This document shows, piece by piece, positions 25,056 through 34,920 of a DNA stretch of 64,000 bases (positions are counted from its first letter, which is position 1; every line of letters begins with the position of its first letter). The position numbers were made by a program, and so were the translations under genes. The stretch comes from an uncultured Acetatifactor sp. (lineage in GTDB: Bacteria; Bacillota; Clostridia; Lachnospirales; Lachnospiraceae): positions 40,129 to 104,128 of the forward strand of contig CAJTXE010000012.1 in the NCBI GenBank assembly GCA_910580225.1. Direction: 5' to 3'. The notes under the pieces were generated by a model that was not told the origin of the DNA, searched no databases, and was given only the letters and a program-made list of their open reading frames with translations.

Positions 25056-25334
25056 TCACTTTGCATTATCCTGGGCAGTGACATCCATAATGGGGATGTT
25101 TGCATACAACGAAGGCATCTTCCCTCCCCGTGCGGATTTGCTTCCTTTGGTATTGATCTGAATTTCCATATTCTCGGAATCAATCTTCATGTACTTGGAC
25201 AACACCTTGGCGATATCCGTTTTAATCAGCTCCATTATCTCCGGTGAGCAGTTTACCCTGTCCGAAATCAACAGGATTTTCAGTCTGTCCTTTGCGATCT
25301 GGCAGGAGCTTTTTCTGCGAAAAAAATGTCTCAT
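25056..25334 (-). CDS. minE: Cell division topological specificity factor MinE
   Basis: A 92-residue MinE that stimulates MinD ATPase and drives or limits the MinCD inhibitor zone. The N-terminal amphipathic HFFRRKSSCQIAKDRL and the contact helix LKILLISDRVNCSPEIMELIKTD-like region are recognisable. A GTG at 25340 lies directly on AGGAGG, so the ATG at 25334 (seven-base spacing) is the start. It follows minD after 11 bases. Confidence 0.93.
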   Translation of the reverse strand: MRHFFRRKSSCQIAKDRLKILLISDRVNCSPEIMELIKTDIAKVLSKYMKIDSENMEIQINTKGSKSARGGKMPSLYANIPIMDVTAQDNAK

Positions 25335-25345
25335 TTTCACTCCTC

Positions 25346-26167
25346 CTATGCCTTATGAAAAATTCCGGTAACCCTGGTCCAGAAGGAAATACCCCTTTCA
25401 AGATTCAGATAAGGCACCTCCTTCCCTTCCACACGCTGCACCACATTTGCATATGCCTGTCCGGCCGGGGAGGGACTTCCCACCAGAGGTTCTCCCTGGT
25501 TGCTGGCAACTACTACACTTTCATCATCTGGTATAACGCCGATCATTGGAATGGCGAGAATATCTACCACGTCTCCTGCCGACATCATGTCTCCCCGGCG
25601 AACCATATCCATACGCAGCCGGTTGATAATCAGCTCCATCTGTTTAAAACCGTTTGCCTCAAGCAGACCTATGATTCTGTCCGCATCCCGGATCGCAGAA
25701 ACTTCAGGTGTTGTTACAACCAAAGCTCTGTCCGCTCCCGCTATGGCGTTTTGAAATCCCTGCTCAATTCCAGCAGGACAGTCGAGAAGAATGTAGTCAA
25801 ACTGTTCCCGCAGATGATCGATCACTTTAACCATCTGTCCCGGTGAAACAGCTGTCTTGTCACGGGTCTGTGCGGAAGGCATCAGATACAGTCCGGGATG
25901 TCTTTTGTCCCGAATCAGAGCCTGTTTCACCCTGCAGTTTCCTTCCACTACGTCCACCAGATTGTATACAATCCGATTCTCCAGTCCCATGACAACATCC
26001 AGATTACGCAGACCGATATCCGTATCGATCAGACAGACCTTCTTTCCCAGCTTTGCCAGACCTGTTCCTACGTTTGCGGTCGTGGTGGTCTTGCCCACAC
26101 CGCCCTTACCTGAAGTGACGACAATGACTTCGGAGCCTTTTTTCTCCGCGGAAAATTGTTTTTCCAT
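25346..26167 (-). CDS. minD: Septum site-determining ATPase MinD
   Basis: MinD is a membrane-associated ATPase that recruits MinC to block FtsZ assembly away from midcell. The deviant Walker A is TSGKGGVGKTT at residues 19-27; switch residues IDTDIGLRNLD and LLDCPAGIEQGF follow. The C-terminal amphipathic targeting helix is visible as the last residues. AAAGGG precedes the ATG. It lies between minC and minE. Confidence 0.97.
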   Translation of the reverse strand: MEKQFSAEKKGSEVIVVTSGKGGVGKTTTTANVGTGLAKLGKKVCLIDTDIGLRNLDVVMGLENRIVYNLVDVVEGNCRVKQALIRDKRHPGLYLMPSAQTRDKTAVSPGQMVKVIDHLREQFDYILLDCPAGIEQGFQNAIAGADRALVVTTPEVSAIRDADRIIGLLEANGFKQMELIINRLRMDMVRRGDMMSAGDVVDILAIPMIGVIPDDESVVVASNQGEPLVGSPSPAGQAYANVVQRVEGKEVPYLNLERGISFWTRVTGIFHKA

Positions 26168-26242
26168 TTTCCCTTTCCTCCAATCATGATACTTTGCCGT
26201 CCTCCAAACAGCCTGTCCACTCCTGCAGCATTTCCTGCAGTG

Positions 26243-26917
26243 TCAAAAGGTGTTCAGCAAATCTTTGGTAAGCGTCTCAAAAATGATTCTGTCGTTTTTT
26301 ACATATGCAATTTTCGGCCGTACTTTAGGGCGTATTCCCCATTTTGACTGTCTGGTATCTGATTTATATTTGAAATCGCCGATTTTGATTCTCTCCGGCT
26401 CCATTTCAAACGCTGCAACAAATGCTCCATCACGGCCATTTCCGCCGGCATACGCTTTTCCCCGCAATGCACCCAGTATAATAATATTTTTCTCACTGAT
26501 GACAGTGCTGCCAGGATAAATATCTCCCAGAATGACGATACTGTTCTTCGTTTCCAGTGTCTCTCTGTTTTTCAGATCTCCCTTAAAAAACTGTCCCTCT
26601 CCTTCATCAGGAGGTTTTACTTCCTCTGTCTGTGCCAGGGCCCTGAGATAATTTTTGTTGACTGTTTCATCCCGGCCCACAATACAGATAATGTTCAGAT
26701 CACTGTTTTCCCGAATGGAATCCAGAATCTGAAGTTCCTCCATATCTGTAAGAGGACGTCCCTCGATGGACAACGCCATGGTAGCAGAACCAAAAAAGTT
26801 CCTCGCATCAGAGAATTTATAACCGATCTCTTCCAGCAGTTTATCAAAAGGAAGCTCTGCATTTAAATACAGCGCAATTCCGTTTGGGAAACTTTTAATC
26901 TTAACTGCATTTCTCAT
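26243..26917 (-). CDS. minC: Septum site-determining protein MinC
   Basis: A 224-residue FtsZ inhibitor. The N-terminal domain is weakly conserved; the C-terminal beta-helix domain is clear (SIVILGDIYPGSTVISEKNIIILGALRG, then AYAGGNGRDGAFVAA). The frame extends to 26965, but TGGAGGTCAGT selects the ATG at 26917 (MRNAVKIKSF). minD follows after about 75 bases. Confidence 0.92.
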   Translation of the reverse strand: MRNAVKIKSFPNGIALYLNAELPFDKLLEEIGYKFSDARNFFGSATMALSIEGRPLTDMEELQILDSIRENSDLNIICIVGRDETVNKNYLRALAQTEEVKPPDEGEGQFFKGDLKNRETLETKNSIVILGDIYPGSTVISEKNIIILGALRGKAYAGGNGRDGAFVAAFEMEPERIKIGDFKYKSDTRQSKWGIRPKVRPKIAYVKNDRIIFETLTKDLLNTF

Positions 26918-26942
26918 ACTGACCTCCATATATAAGTAACTG

Positions 26943-29819
26943 TTACCTTTCGTTGGAAATCCCACTGTCAGGAGTATTCGCTGTACCGGTGATCAGTTCT
27001 TCTTCTTCCGCCAGTCCATAATAGTATTTTATGATATCCTTAGTGGCCTCTGCGGCATAATCGGAAGAATATCCGTATGGAATCCTGGTTGCAATGGCTA
27101 TTTCAGGCTGTTCAAAAGGTGCATAACACACAAAGAGTGCATGATTAGGCCTGGATTTTCTCTCCTCCGCAGTTCCTGTCTTACCGGCGGCATTCACCGA
27201 CAGTTCATTAAAGTAGGCTTTATTTTCCACTACCTGACGCATGCCAGATTGTATAGCTCTCCAATATTCTTCCGGCATCTCAATGGTATTACGTATAGCA
27301 GGTTCAAATTGCTGTACCAGATTCCCTTCAGAATCGGTTATTTTATCCAGCAAAGTAAGATTATAACAGGTTCCGCTGTTTGCAACCGCACATACATATC
27401 TTGCCAGTCCCACGGTGGTAAAGCTGTTGCTGCCCTGACCAATAGCGGAACGCATCGGATCTTCCGTGGAGACATTGGGAGCAGCTTCCGCAATTTCAAT
27501 GCCGGATTTATCTGTAAGTCCGAACAAATCAGCATATTTCTGAAGTGCATCCAGTCCTTTGGTTTCGTTATAGCTGCCTGCATCCATGGAAAGCTGGTGA
27601 CCCAGGTTATAGAAATAGAAATTACAGGAATCCCGTATGGCGGTAGTCAGCGTTTCGTTGCCATGTCCCCACACTCTCCAGCACTTTGGCGCCATAGGTC
27701 CTTCTCCATAAGTTCCGGTACAATTCACTTGTGTGCCCAAAGAAATCACACTCTCCATCAGCCCTGCAGAGGCAGACACCATCTTGAACGTTGAACCCGG
27801 AGCCGCCGAATATTGGGTGGCAAAATTATACTGCGGATTTGATTTATCTGCATTCAATTTTGCAAAATACTCTGCATCAACGGAATTGGCCATTCTGTTA
27901 TTGTCATACCCGGGATAGGATACAATGGCCAATACATCTCCCGTATTTACATCGGCAATAACTGCTGAAGCATTACAGGGATCCAGTGCCAGCTGTGCCG
28001 GTGTGATATCCAGGTTATCAATACGTCTCTTTGTGAACTGAAAGGCTGAAAGCGTTCCGTCCTGCACGCCAGTTCGATCCTCTTCCGGAACATTTATCAG
28101 ATTCTGCTCACAGAGAATCTGACAGACCTGCTTGCCGCTTATGACATCCTGTAACAACATATACTTATAGAAACGCTTCTGGAATTCGGTATTCTTTTCG
28201 ATCATATTGATAATATATTCCCGGATTTTATCATAAATCTCTGCGGAATCCGAATATTTACTGTCCAACTCCAGTTTGCTTACATCAATCCAGTTTTGTG
28301 AGATACAATATTTCAGGTATTCACTCAGACTGATGACTTCCTCTGTGGACCAGGCAATCTGTGTGACATCATCGGGATTTACAATTTCAGCCATAATGAC
28401 ACCGTTGCGCCGCAGCAGGCTTACAATATTACTTTGATATACCTGGTATTCCTCCGAAAGCTGATTATATGGAGTCATTCCTTCTGTCAGCTCGTAGTCC
28501 AGTTTTTCATAAACGGCCTGTTTATAATTCCGATGTGCTTCACAGACTTCTCTTTCTGTTTCCTGCGCCTCATTTCCAGACATGTGTTTTAAATCGATTA
28601 CCGCATTATTAAACAGTGCAAAATATACATCATAGATCGGAATCTTGATATCCGCACTGCCGGAAGCAGTATGTTCTTTCGTGTTAATAATCATTTTGGA
28701 TACCAGGCCGGCCAGTCTCTGCTCCAGAATATGGTAAACAGCCTTAGTCAGTTCCATATCCACGGAAAGATAGACATTCTCTCCGGCTTTTGCTTCCTTG
28801 CGCTCTTCCACCGAGATGACCTTTCCCATGACATCCACGAATACTTTTTCATAGCCTTTTTCACCCTGCAGAGTGGTTTCCAGATAGGCTTCAATGCCGC
28901 TTTTTCCCACCACATCGTTGATATTATAGATATCGCTTCCGATTCCCTGTTCTTCCAGACGGGCATTGAGTTCTGTCAGCTCGTCCGAGGAAACCTTGCC
29001 AGTATATCCCAGAATATGGGCAAAAAACTCACTGTCAACGTATTTGCGCACCGTATCCTCCACGATAGTGACACCTGGCAGAGACATGGAATTCTCCATG
29101 ATGACAGCTACTGTTTTCTCGTTGACATTGGTGGCTACTGTTGTGCCGATGTACTTCCGGAAAGAAGTCAGATTCATGGCATACCGTATGGTGACCATCT
29201 TCAGCCAGTCTTCCGGGGAATATCCGGCTCCTGCCACAAACGTACTGTCTCTGTCGTCTGGGTCCTCATATGCGCCGATGGCAAATCGGGAAGGACTGCT
29301 TAAATATTCCATGACTTCTTCTGCAGAAGCAGTTCGCTGTTCATCTTTTAGATCGCTGATATTCGGATGGCCGTATACATCCGCAAGAAAACGCAGCAAT
29401 GGGGTATCTTCCACGGAAAAAGCATATTCTCCGTCCTCATTGAGGTAAATCTTGAAATCCGTGATACAATTGTCACCGTTTTTCTCAATCAGACCAATCA
29501 GCCGGAATATGGTTTCATTCATTTTCGTGTTGCGCAGCCGCCCAGATTCAAAAACATCTTCTATCTTTACGGAATAAGCCAGTTCATTGTAAGCCAGTAC
29601 ATTTCCGTTCCTGTCATAAATATTTCCACGGGTACTGGGAATATCGCGTGTCTTTTCAATCTCAAGTACAAATTCTTCCAGATATTGTTCTCCCTGCACA
29701 ATCTGCAGCTCAAAACAACGATGAATCAGTATGCCGCCCAAAAGACAGAAAACCAACGTAAAAACAGTGAGGCGACTGGTTACAATACTGATTATTTTAT
29801 CTTTGAATTCATCAAACAA
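26943..29819 (-). CDS. Giant PBP2-type class B penicillin-binding transpeptidase
   Basis: A 958-residue class B PBP, the transpeptidase partner of RodA in elongation. After an N-terminal membrane helix (about 18-35) comes the dimerisation domain (LAYNELAYSVKIED). The transpeptidase motifs are PGSTFKM (SxxK), RDSCNFYF (SxN) and AGKTGTAEE (KTG). It is unusually long: roughly 220 charged, helix-rich residues (about 370-590) lie between the usual pedestal and the transpeptidase domain. The start is TTG at 29819, with AGGAGA upstream, overlapping mreD by eight bases. It lies directly downstream of mreD, as mrdA does elsewhere. Confidence 0.93.
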   Translation of the reverse strand: MFDEFKDKIISIVTSRLTVFTLVFCLLGGILIHRCFELQIVQGEQYLEEFVLEIEKTRDIPSTRGNIYDRNGNVLAYNELAYSVKIEDVFESGRLRNTKMNETIFRLIGLIEKNGDNCITDFKIYLNEDGEYAFSVEDTPLLRFLADVYGHPNISDLKDEQRTASAEEVMEYLSSPSRFAIGAYEDPDDRDSTFVAGAGYSPEDWLKMVTIRYAMNLTSFRKYIGTTVATNVNEKTVAVIMENSMSLPGVTIVEDTVRKYVDSEFFAHILGYTGKVSSDELTELNARLEEQGIGSDIYNINDVVGKSGIEAYLETTLQGEKGYEKVFVDVMGKVISVEERKEAKAGENVYLSVDMELTKAVYHILEQRLAGLVSKMIINTKEHTASGSADIKIPIYDVYFALFNNAVIDLKHMSGNEAQETEREVCEAHRNYKQAVYEKLDYELTEGMTPYNQLSEEYQVYQSNIVSLLRRNGVIMAEIVNPDDVTQIAWSTEEVISLSEYLKYCISQNWIDVSKLELDSKYSDSAEIYDKIREYIINMIEKNTEFQKRFYKYMLLQDVISGKQVCQILCEQNLINVPEEDRTGVQDGTLSAFQFTKRRIDNLDITPAQLALDPCNASAVIADVNTGDVLAIVSYPGYDNNRMANSVDAEYFAKLNADKSNPQYNFATQYSAAPGSTFKMVSASAGLMESVISLGTQVNCTGTYGEGPMAPKCWRVWGHGNETLTTAIRDSCNFYFYNLGHQLSMDAGSYNETKGLDALQKYADLFGLTDKSGIEIAEAAPNVSTEDPMRSAIGQGSNSFTTVGLARYVCAVANSGTCYNLTLLDKITDSEGNLVQQFEPAIRNTIEMPEEYWRAIQSGMRQVVENKAYFNELSVNAAGKTGTAEERKSRPNHALFVCYAPFEQPEIAIATRIPYGYSSDYAAEATKDIIKYYYGLAEEEELITGTANTPDSGISNER

Positions 29820-30330
29820 ATTTCTGTGCTCTCCTTTTTTCCCGTGCTTCCAGCCCTTTGTTCACCCGCAGGACTACCGGATACAGAAACAGCGTTACCA
29901 CTATGGTATATAAAGCCTCCGGCAGGATCACATGTGTAAAATAATAAGTAAACTGAAACTTTCCGCGAAGCATAAACATCAGAATATAGCATATAATTCC
30001 ATAGGACAAATCACTTATGACAATCAGCGCCAGCGGCAGGCGGATATCTTCTGGGTAGAATATCTTACTGAACTTGCCGTTTCCATATCCTATGTACATC
30101 AGCAACAGTGCATAAAAACCGAGAAAACTGCCGAAAAAGATGTCATTCAGCAAACCGCAGAAAAATCCGGTCAGAAGTCCTTCTTTCTCACCACGCATAA
30201 ATCCAAATGATGACGTCAAAATAATCATCAAGTTCGGAATGATGCCCGCAAAAGCAAATTTGCCAAAGACACTGCACTGCAGGACAAAACAGGTGATGAT
30301 CAACAGTGCGGATATCACTTTCCTGAGCAT
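29812..30330 (-). CDS. mreD: Rod shape-determining protein MreD
   Basis: A 172-residue protein with five or six membrane helices, part of the elongasome with MreB and MreC. Identification rests on length, hydrophobicity (FFCGLLNDIFFGSFLGFYAL is the conserved segment) and position after mreC. AAGGAGGCTCT precedes the ATG. The C-terminus is basic (EAREKRRAQKFV). Confidence 0.9.
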   Translation of the reverse strand: MLRKVISALLIITCFVLQCSVFGKFAFAGIIPNLMIILTSSFGFMRGEKEGLLTGFFCGLLNDIFFGSFLGFYALLLMYIGYGNGKFSKIFYPEDIRLPLALIVISDLSYGIICYILMFMLRGKFQFTYYFTHVILPEALYTIVVTLFLYPVVLRVNKGLEAREKRRAQKFV

Positions 30331-30339
30331 AGAGCCTCC

Positions 30340-31218
30340 TTATTCCGGTGCCATATCTGCTGTTTTTTTCTGATCCGTAATAACCAGCACTTCTCCCAGA
30401 TGTTCGAAGTCCACCGCAGGGACGATCTGGCCGGATTTTGTCAGATTATTGGCATCTTTATCAATGGAACTGATGTAGCCGATCAGGATATTTGGCAGGT
30501 ATTTATCACTGATGTTAGAGGTTACAACCTTATCCCCCTCCCGCACCATATCCTGACCATCCATGAGCTGTTTGAAGGCAATACAGCCTTCCGCCATCAT
30601 TTTCAGGTCTCCTGATACGGTCATATTGTCTTCCGTAGACAGAGTCATGGCGCTTACATTGCTGTTGTCTGATATGATAGAAGTTACTCTGGACCAGTTA
30701 GGTCCTACTGACGTGATGCGTCCCACCAGACCGCCTCCGGCAATCACATTCATATCTACCGCAAAGCCGTCCTCTTCACCTTTATCGATAATGAAAGCAG
30801 AATACCAGTTTCCGGAATCTCTGCTGATAATTCTGGCGCCTGTTTTATGATATTGAGCATACTGCTCGTCCAGTGCAAAAAGCGTCCGCAGTTTATTCAG
30901 TTCATATTTGTCCTGCTGCAGCAGCGTATTTTCTTCTGTCAATGCGGCAAGCTCATCTTTCAGACGAGCATTCTCCTCCAAAAGAATCCGGATCTGCACA
31001 AGCTCATCAGAGCGGTTGGACAGCCATTCACCTGCCTTGCCGATTCCCTGCTGAAAGGGTATGACTATATATCCAACTGCTGTATTCAACGGTTTATTGA
31101 ATATATCTGTCCCAAAAGTAACCAACATTAAAATCGAACAAAGAATCGTTAAAATAAAAAGGAGGTATTTACTCGGCAGCGTAAACTTCTCTCCTTTTCT
31201 TTTTATGACTGGACTCAT
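30340..31218 (-). CDS. mreC: Rod shape-determining protein MreC
   Basis: A 292-residue bitopic protein linking MreB to periplasmic wall synthesis. A membrane helix lies near residues 17-37, a coiled coil near 65-110 (EENARLKDELAALTEEN), then a beta-rich domain (VIAGGGLVGRITSVGPNWSRV). The ATG overlaps the mreB stop (ATGA); mreD follows after nine bases. Confidence 0.94.
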   Translation of the reverse strand: MSPVIKRKGEKFTLPSKYLLFILTILCSILMLVTFGTDIFNKPLNTAVGYIVIPFQQGIGKAGEWLSNRSDELVQIRILLEENARLKDELAALTEENTLLQQDKYELNKLRTLFALDEQYAQYHKTGARIISRDSGNWYSAFIIDKGEEDGFAVDMNVIAGGGLVGRITSVGPNWSRVTSIISDNSNVSAMTLSTEDNMTVSGDLKMMAEGCIAFKQLMDGQDMVREGDKVVTSNISDKYLPNILIGYISSIDKDANNLTKSGQIVPAVDFEHLGEVLVITDQKKTADMAPE

Positions 31219-32225
31219 CTGCTCATCCCTTCAATTGCATAAGCAACGGATTTATAATTGTCATCCTTGATAATCTTGGCAAGTCCCAATACTACGCTGG
31301 TAATCGGATTCTCGGATATATTTACCCGCAGACCCGTGCCTGCTGCAATGCGGTCTGCCAGATGGCTGATCTGAGACGCTCCCCCGGTAAGGTATATTCC
31401 ATGTCGGTAAATATCTGCCGCAAGTTCCGGCGGTGTCCGTTCCAGGATCACTTTCACGTTATCCACGATCGTATTAAAGTGCTCTTCCAGACATTCCACC
31501 ACCAGTTTGGTAGGAATCTCACGTTCTATGGGAAGTCCGGTTACGATATCCCGTCCATAAACAATGGCACCTTTGCCTTCCCCTTCCAGTTCTTTTAAAC
31601 TTGTCTTAATCATTTCTGAAGTCTTGCCGCCTATAATCAAGCTGAACTCTTTCCTGACTGCAGCACGGATCGCCTCATCGAATTTCAATCCACCCGTCTT
31701 GATCAGTCGACTGAGTACAATGCCCCCCAGAGACAGAATAGAGATCTCTGTAGTTTCAAAGCCCACATTGACCACAAGTACTCCCTGGGAGTTCTTTACA
31801 TCAATATCCAGACCCAGCCCGTCTGCTACGGCCTTTTCCACCACCATGATCTTCTTCGCCTTCACATTGGCATCTTTCACCAGATCATAGAATGCCCGCT
31901 TTTCCACTTCTGTCACATCAGTGGGAACTGCAATGTAAAATTCAGCAGGCCTGGCGATTCCCTTCTGCAAACCTGTAATAAAATACCTCACAAGCGTTTC
32001 CATATTCTTGATATCCGCAATGACGCCATTGGAGAGAGGATAGGAAATATGAATATTTCCCGGTGCTTTCTCATACATTTCAAATGCAGAATTCCCATAG
32101 GCGAACAAAACCTTTTTATTCTCGATGGCAATCATGTTCTTCTCTACCAGAATATTATCATCACTTCTGCTGTAAATCTTGATATTGTTGGTACCCAAAT
32201 CGATACCGAATGCATTGTTTGCCAA
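31215..32225 (-). CDS. mreB: Actin-like protein MreB/Mbl
   Basis: A 336-residue bacterial actin that organises lateral wall synthesis. Actin-fold signatures are GIDLGTNNIKIYSR (phosphate 1), VVNVGFETTEISIL (phosphate 2) and YLTGGASQI (adenosine). The start is TTG at 32225 with AAAGGGGTTGTCATT upstream; no in-frame ATG is closer. It heads the mreBCD-pbp-min transcription run. radC lies about 80 bases upstream. Confidence 0.96.
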   Translation of the reverse strand: MANNAFGIDLGTNNIKIYSRSDDNILVEKNMIAIENKKVLFAYGNSAFEMYEKAPGNIHISYPLSNGVIADIKNMETLVRYFITGLQKGIARPAEFYIAVPTDVTEVEKRAFYDLVKDANVKAKKIMVVEKAVADGLGLDIDVKNSQGVLVVNVGFETTEISILSLGGIVLSRLIKTGGLKFDEAIRAAVRKEFSLIIGGKTSEMIKTSLKELEGEGKGAIVYGRDIVTGLPIEREIPTKLVVECLEEHFNTIVDNVKVILERTPPELAADIYRHGIYLTGGASQISHLADRIAAGTGLRVNISENPITSVVLGLAKIIKDDNYKSVAYAIEGMSR

Positions 32226-32307
32226 AATGACAACCCCTTTCTAATGTAAATTGCACAGATACAAGGTATCACATCCCTTCCTTTCTGTCTGGTCTGTGTC
32301 CATTTAT

Positions 32308-33096
32308 CTATGCTTTCCGGAACCATTCTTCTTCTTTAAAGCTGACATATCTGTTATCGCCGATGACAACATGGTCAAGCAGCGGTATTCCTAGCTGTTC
32401 ACCTGATTTTCTGACCTGATCCGTAAGTGCCTTGTCCGCATTGCTGGGACTGGGATCTCCGCTGGGGTGATTGTGTACGAGAAGGATGTTGACGGCCCGA
32501 TTTTCCAATGCAGCAAGAAAAATCTCCCTGGGGGAAATCAGCGACATATTGACGCTTCCCTCAGACAATTTCTTTTCGCAGATCATCTGTCCTTTGGCAT
32601 CCATACAGGCCAGAACCACACACTCTGTCTCCCGATGCCGCAGCTTTTCCATAAAATACGCAGCCACTTGTCCGGAATTGGTAAAATTGATCCCCACCGC
32701 GGCTCTTGCTGCACACATCCGCATGGAAAGCTCTGTCAGACATTTCAGCTTTACTGCCTTTACTTCACCAATTCCGCAGATTCCCTGAAGTTCGTTCAAA
32801 GTGACATCATAGAGTCCCAGCAGCCCTTCTTTTGGATATTTTGCCAGACTTAAGACCTGTTCTGCCAGCTGCAGGGCATTTTTCTCTTTGGTTCCTGTAC
32901 GGATAATGATCGCCAGCAATTCAGCCTCTGTCAGGTTCTCAGCTCCAAAACGCTGAAATCTCTCATATGGCTGCTCCTGTTTGTTCTGCTTTGAATCGTC
33001 CTTTTTGGCGGCTTTTTTGGAAGGTGTCTCTTTTGAACACACTCCCTTTACAGGGCATTCTGTTTCTATGGATTGCTTTTCTTTCATGTTGTCCAT
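32308..33096 (-). CDS. radC: RadC/JAB-domain protein
   Basis: A 262-residue RadC family protein. An N-terminal helix-hairpin-helix part (about 45-110) precedes a JAB/MPN-type metal domain with the HxH...D motif VHNHPSGDPSPSNAD. The historic DNA-repair role is doubtful and the cellular role is unknown. The N-terminal 40 residues are charged and non-conserved (Lys-rich). Position before mreBCD is conserved across many bacteria. The second ATG at codon 4 is an alternative start. Confidence 0.93.
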   Translation of the reverse strand: MDNMKEKQSIETECPVKGVCSKETPSKKAAKKDDSKQNKQEQPYERFQRFGAENLTEAELLAIIIRTGTKEKNALQLAEQVLSLAKYPKEGLLGLYDVTLNELQGICGIGEVKAVKLKCLTELSMRMCAARAAVGINFTNSGQVAAYFMEKLRHRETECVVLACMDAKGQMICEKKLSEGSVNMSLISPREIFLAALENRAVNILLVHNHPSGDPSPSNADKALTDQVRKSGEQLGIPLLDHVVIGDNRYVSFKEEEWFRKA

Positions 33097-33166
33097 GCGT
33101 CTCCTTCTGCCTTCTCCGACGCATCTAAACGGTCACAGCAGTTGCTTCAGCCTGCCTCGTCAACTG

Positions 33167-33406
33167 CTATCTGATAAACCGGTACACTACCAAAGCTATC
33201 ACCACACCGATTACACTGGCTATGGTAATCTGGATTGTCAGTCCAAAGGTCAGTATAATAAACCCAAGATTCAGTACCACAGGTTCACTCATCCCAAAGG
33301 ATTGTCCATAGTTTAAAAAGGTGCCCTCAAAATAAGTACCGATAAACCTGCCAATGACAAATCCCACCAGCACCAGTACAAGCAGTACCCAGTTTACTTT
33401 CTTCAA
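33167..33406 (-). CDS. DUF4321 family small membrane protein
   Basis: A 79-residue protein with helices at about 5-25 and 45-75, ending in IASVIGVVIALVVYRFIR, as in the DUF4321 family that often sits beside radC/mreB in Firmicutes. Function unknown. The start is TTG at 33406, preceded by AGAGGAAGTAAT. A 27-codon frame (MRCIVKRHFRGKG...) ends over this start on the same strand and may be a translated leader. Confidence 0.85.
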   Translation of the reverse strand: MKKVNWVLLVLVLVGFVIGRFIGTYFEGTFLNYGQSFGMSEPVVLNLGFIILTFGLTIQITIASVIGVVIALVVYRFIR

Positions 33407-33615
33407 ATTACTTCCTCTTCCTTCTTATGTCCTGAGAGATGTAACACTCCCTTGCCCCGGAAATGCCGTTTTACTATACATCTCATCCGCGATGTCGTAT
33501 ACAGGCTCTGGCCCGATGAATGAGCCTTCTCACATTCGCTTTTATATAGTACCACAAAATTCCAGTGCTGTACATAAAAATCATAGATTTTATTTTGAGT
33601 TTTTTCGACTGAAAA

Positions 33616-34920
33616 TTACAACTTCAACCGGTCCTTCCCCACCAGTCCCTTATTTACCAGGGATTGCAGGGATTTTAAAATGCCGAATTTTGCATGCTGC
33701 CAGGTAAGTCCGCCCTGAAAATATACCGCATAAGGCGGTTTGATGGGGCCGTCTGCCGACAATTCAATGGAGGAGCCCGACACAAAAGCCCCGGCCGCCA
33801 TGATTACCTTGGCGTCATAGCCCGGCATATCCCAGGGCTCGGGAATTACATGGCTGTCCACAGGCGCTGATGCCTGAATGCCCTGGCAGAATGCGATCAC
33901 ACTATCAGCATTCCCGAAGGTAACAGCCTGAATGATATCATGACGGCTCTCCTGACTGTCGGGAACCACTGAAAACCCCAGGGGTTCGTAAAGATTCGCG
34001 GCAAAAACTGCCCCTTTCAGGGCAGCGGCAGTCACTGTCGGTGCCAGAAAAAGCCCCTGATAGAAGTCCTTCAGAACACCCAGAGAAGCTCCTACCTCTC
34101 TGCCCAGTCCCGGAGATGTCAGGCGAAATGCCGCATTTGCCACACAGTCCCTTGTCCCTGCAATATAGCCGCCAATAGGAGCCAGCCCTCCTCCCGGGTT
34201 TTTGATCAGGGATCCCACCACCATATCAGCCCCCACTTCTGCAGGTTCCCTTGTCTCTACAAACTCCCCATAACAGTTATCCACCATACAAATTACGTCC
34301 GGCTGAATGCTTTTGACAAAAGAGATCAGTTCTCCGATACGGGATACGGAAAGAGTCGGTCTGGTCTGGTAACCTTTGGAGCGCTGAATGGTCACAAGAC
34401 GGGTACGTTCATTTAGCGCCTGGCGAATGCCTTCATAGTCAAAGCTGCCGTCGGAAAGCAGGTCCACCTGTCTATATGTAATGCCATATTCCGCCAGGGA
34501 ACCTCTGGAAGGTCTGATTCCGATAACTTCCTCCAGTGTGTCATAGGGCTTTCCCACAGGAGAAAGCAGTTCGTCCCCGGGACGCAGATTGCTCATCAGG
34601 GCCAGGGCCAGGGCATGGGTGCCGCAGGTGATTTGAGGACGTACCAGTGCATCCTCCGTGCGGAAGATTCCGGCATATACTTCCTCCAGTTTATCCCTGC
34701 CTAGATCATTGTAGCCATAGCCGGTAGTGCCCAGAAGGCAGGCCTCACTGACTTGGCTCTCCTGCATGGCCTTTATCACTTTCAGCTGATTGTATTCCGC
34801 TATCTCGTCTATCTCACGAAAGCGAGGCTCCAATTTCTGCAAGATCCCATGTCCGTATGCAGATACCTCTTTTTCAATGCCCATGCAGGCATAGATTTCA
34901 TTCAAACAATTCTGTATCAT
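33616..34920 (-). CDS. YnbB-type PLP-dependent enzyme (methionine gamma-lyase family)
   Basis: A 434-residue PLP-dependent enzyme of the Cys/Met metabolism superfamily, the group annotated aluminium resistance protein or YnbB. The PLP lysine lies in GSLIKNPGGGLAPIGGYIAG. The frame continues upstream through miaA to 35034, but AGAGAGGAAACGTCTAC supports the ATG at 34920. It overlaps the miaA end by 23 bases, a conserved pairing in Clostridia. Substrate is not established. Confidence 0.9.
   Translation of the reverse strand: MIQNCLNEIYACMGIEKEVSAYGHGILQKLEPRFREIDEIAEYNQLKVIKAMQESQVSEACLLGTTGYGYNDLGRDKLEEVYAGIFRTEDALVRPQITCGTHALALALMSNLRPGDELLSPVGKPYDTLEEVIGIRPSRGSLAEYGITYRQVDLLSDGSFDYEGIRQALNERTRLVTIQRSKGYQTRPTLSVSRIGELISFVKSIQPDVICMVDNCYGEFVETREPAEVGADMVVGSLIKNPGGGLAPIGGYIAGTRDCVANAAFRLTSPGLGREVGASLGVLKDFYQGLFLAPTVTAAALKGAVFAANLYEPLGFSVVPDSQESRHDIIQAVTFGNADSVIAFCQGIQASAPVDSHVIPEPWDMPGYDAKVIMAAGAFVSGSSIELSADGPIKPPYAVYFQGGLTWQHAKFGILKSLQSLVNKGLVGKDRLKL

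Noticed and set aside
33420..33615. Short frames on the minus strand ahead of the DUF4321 gene as real proteins
   Set aside because: They are under 35 codons with no clear ribosome-binding site; mentioned only as a possible leader.
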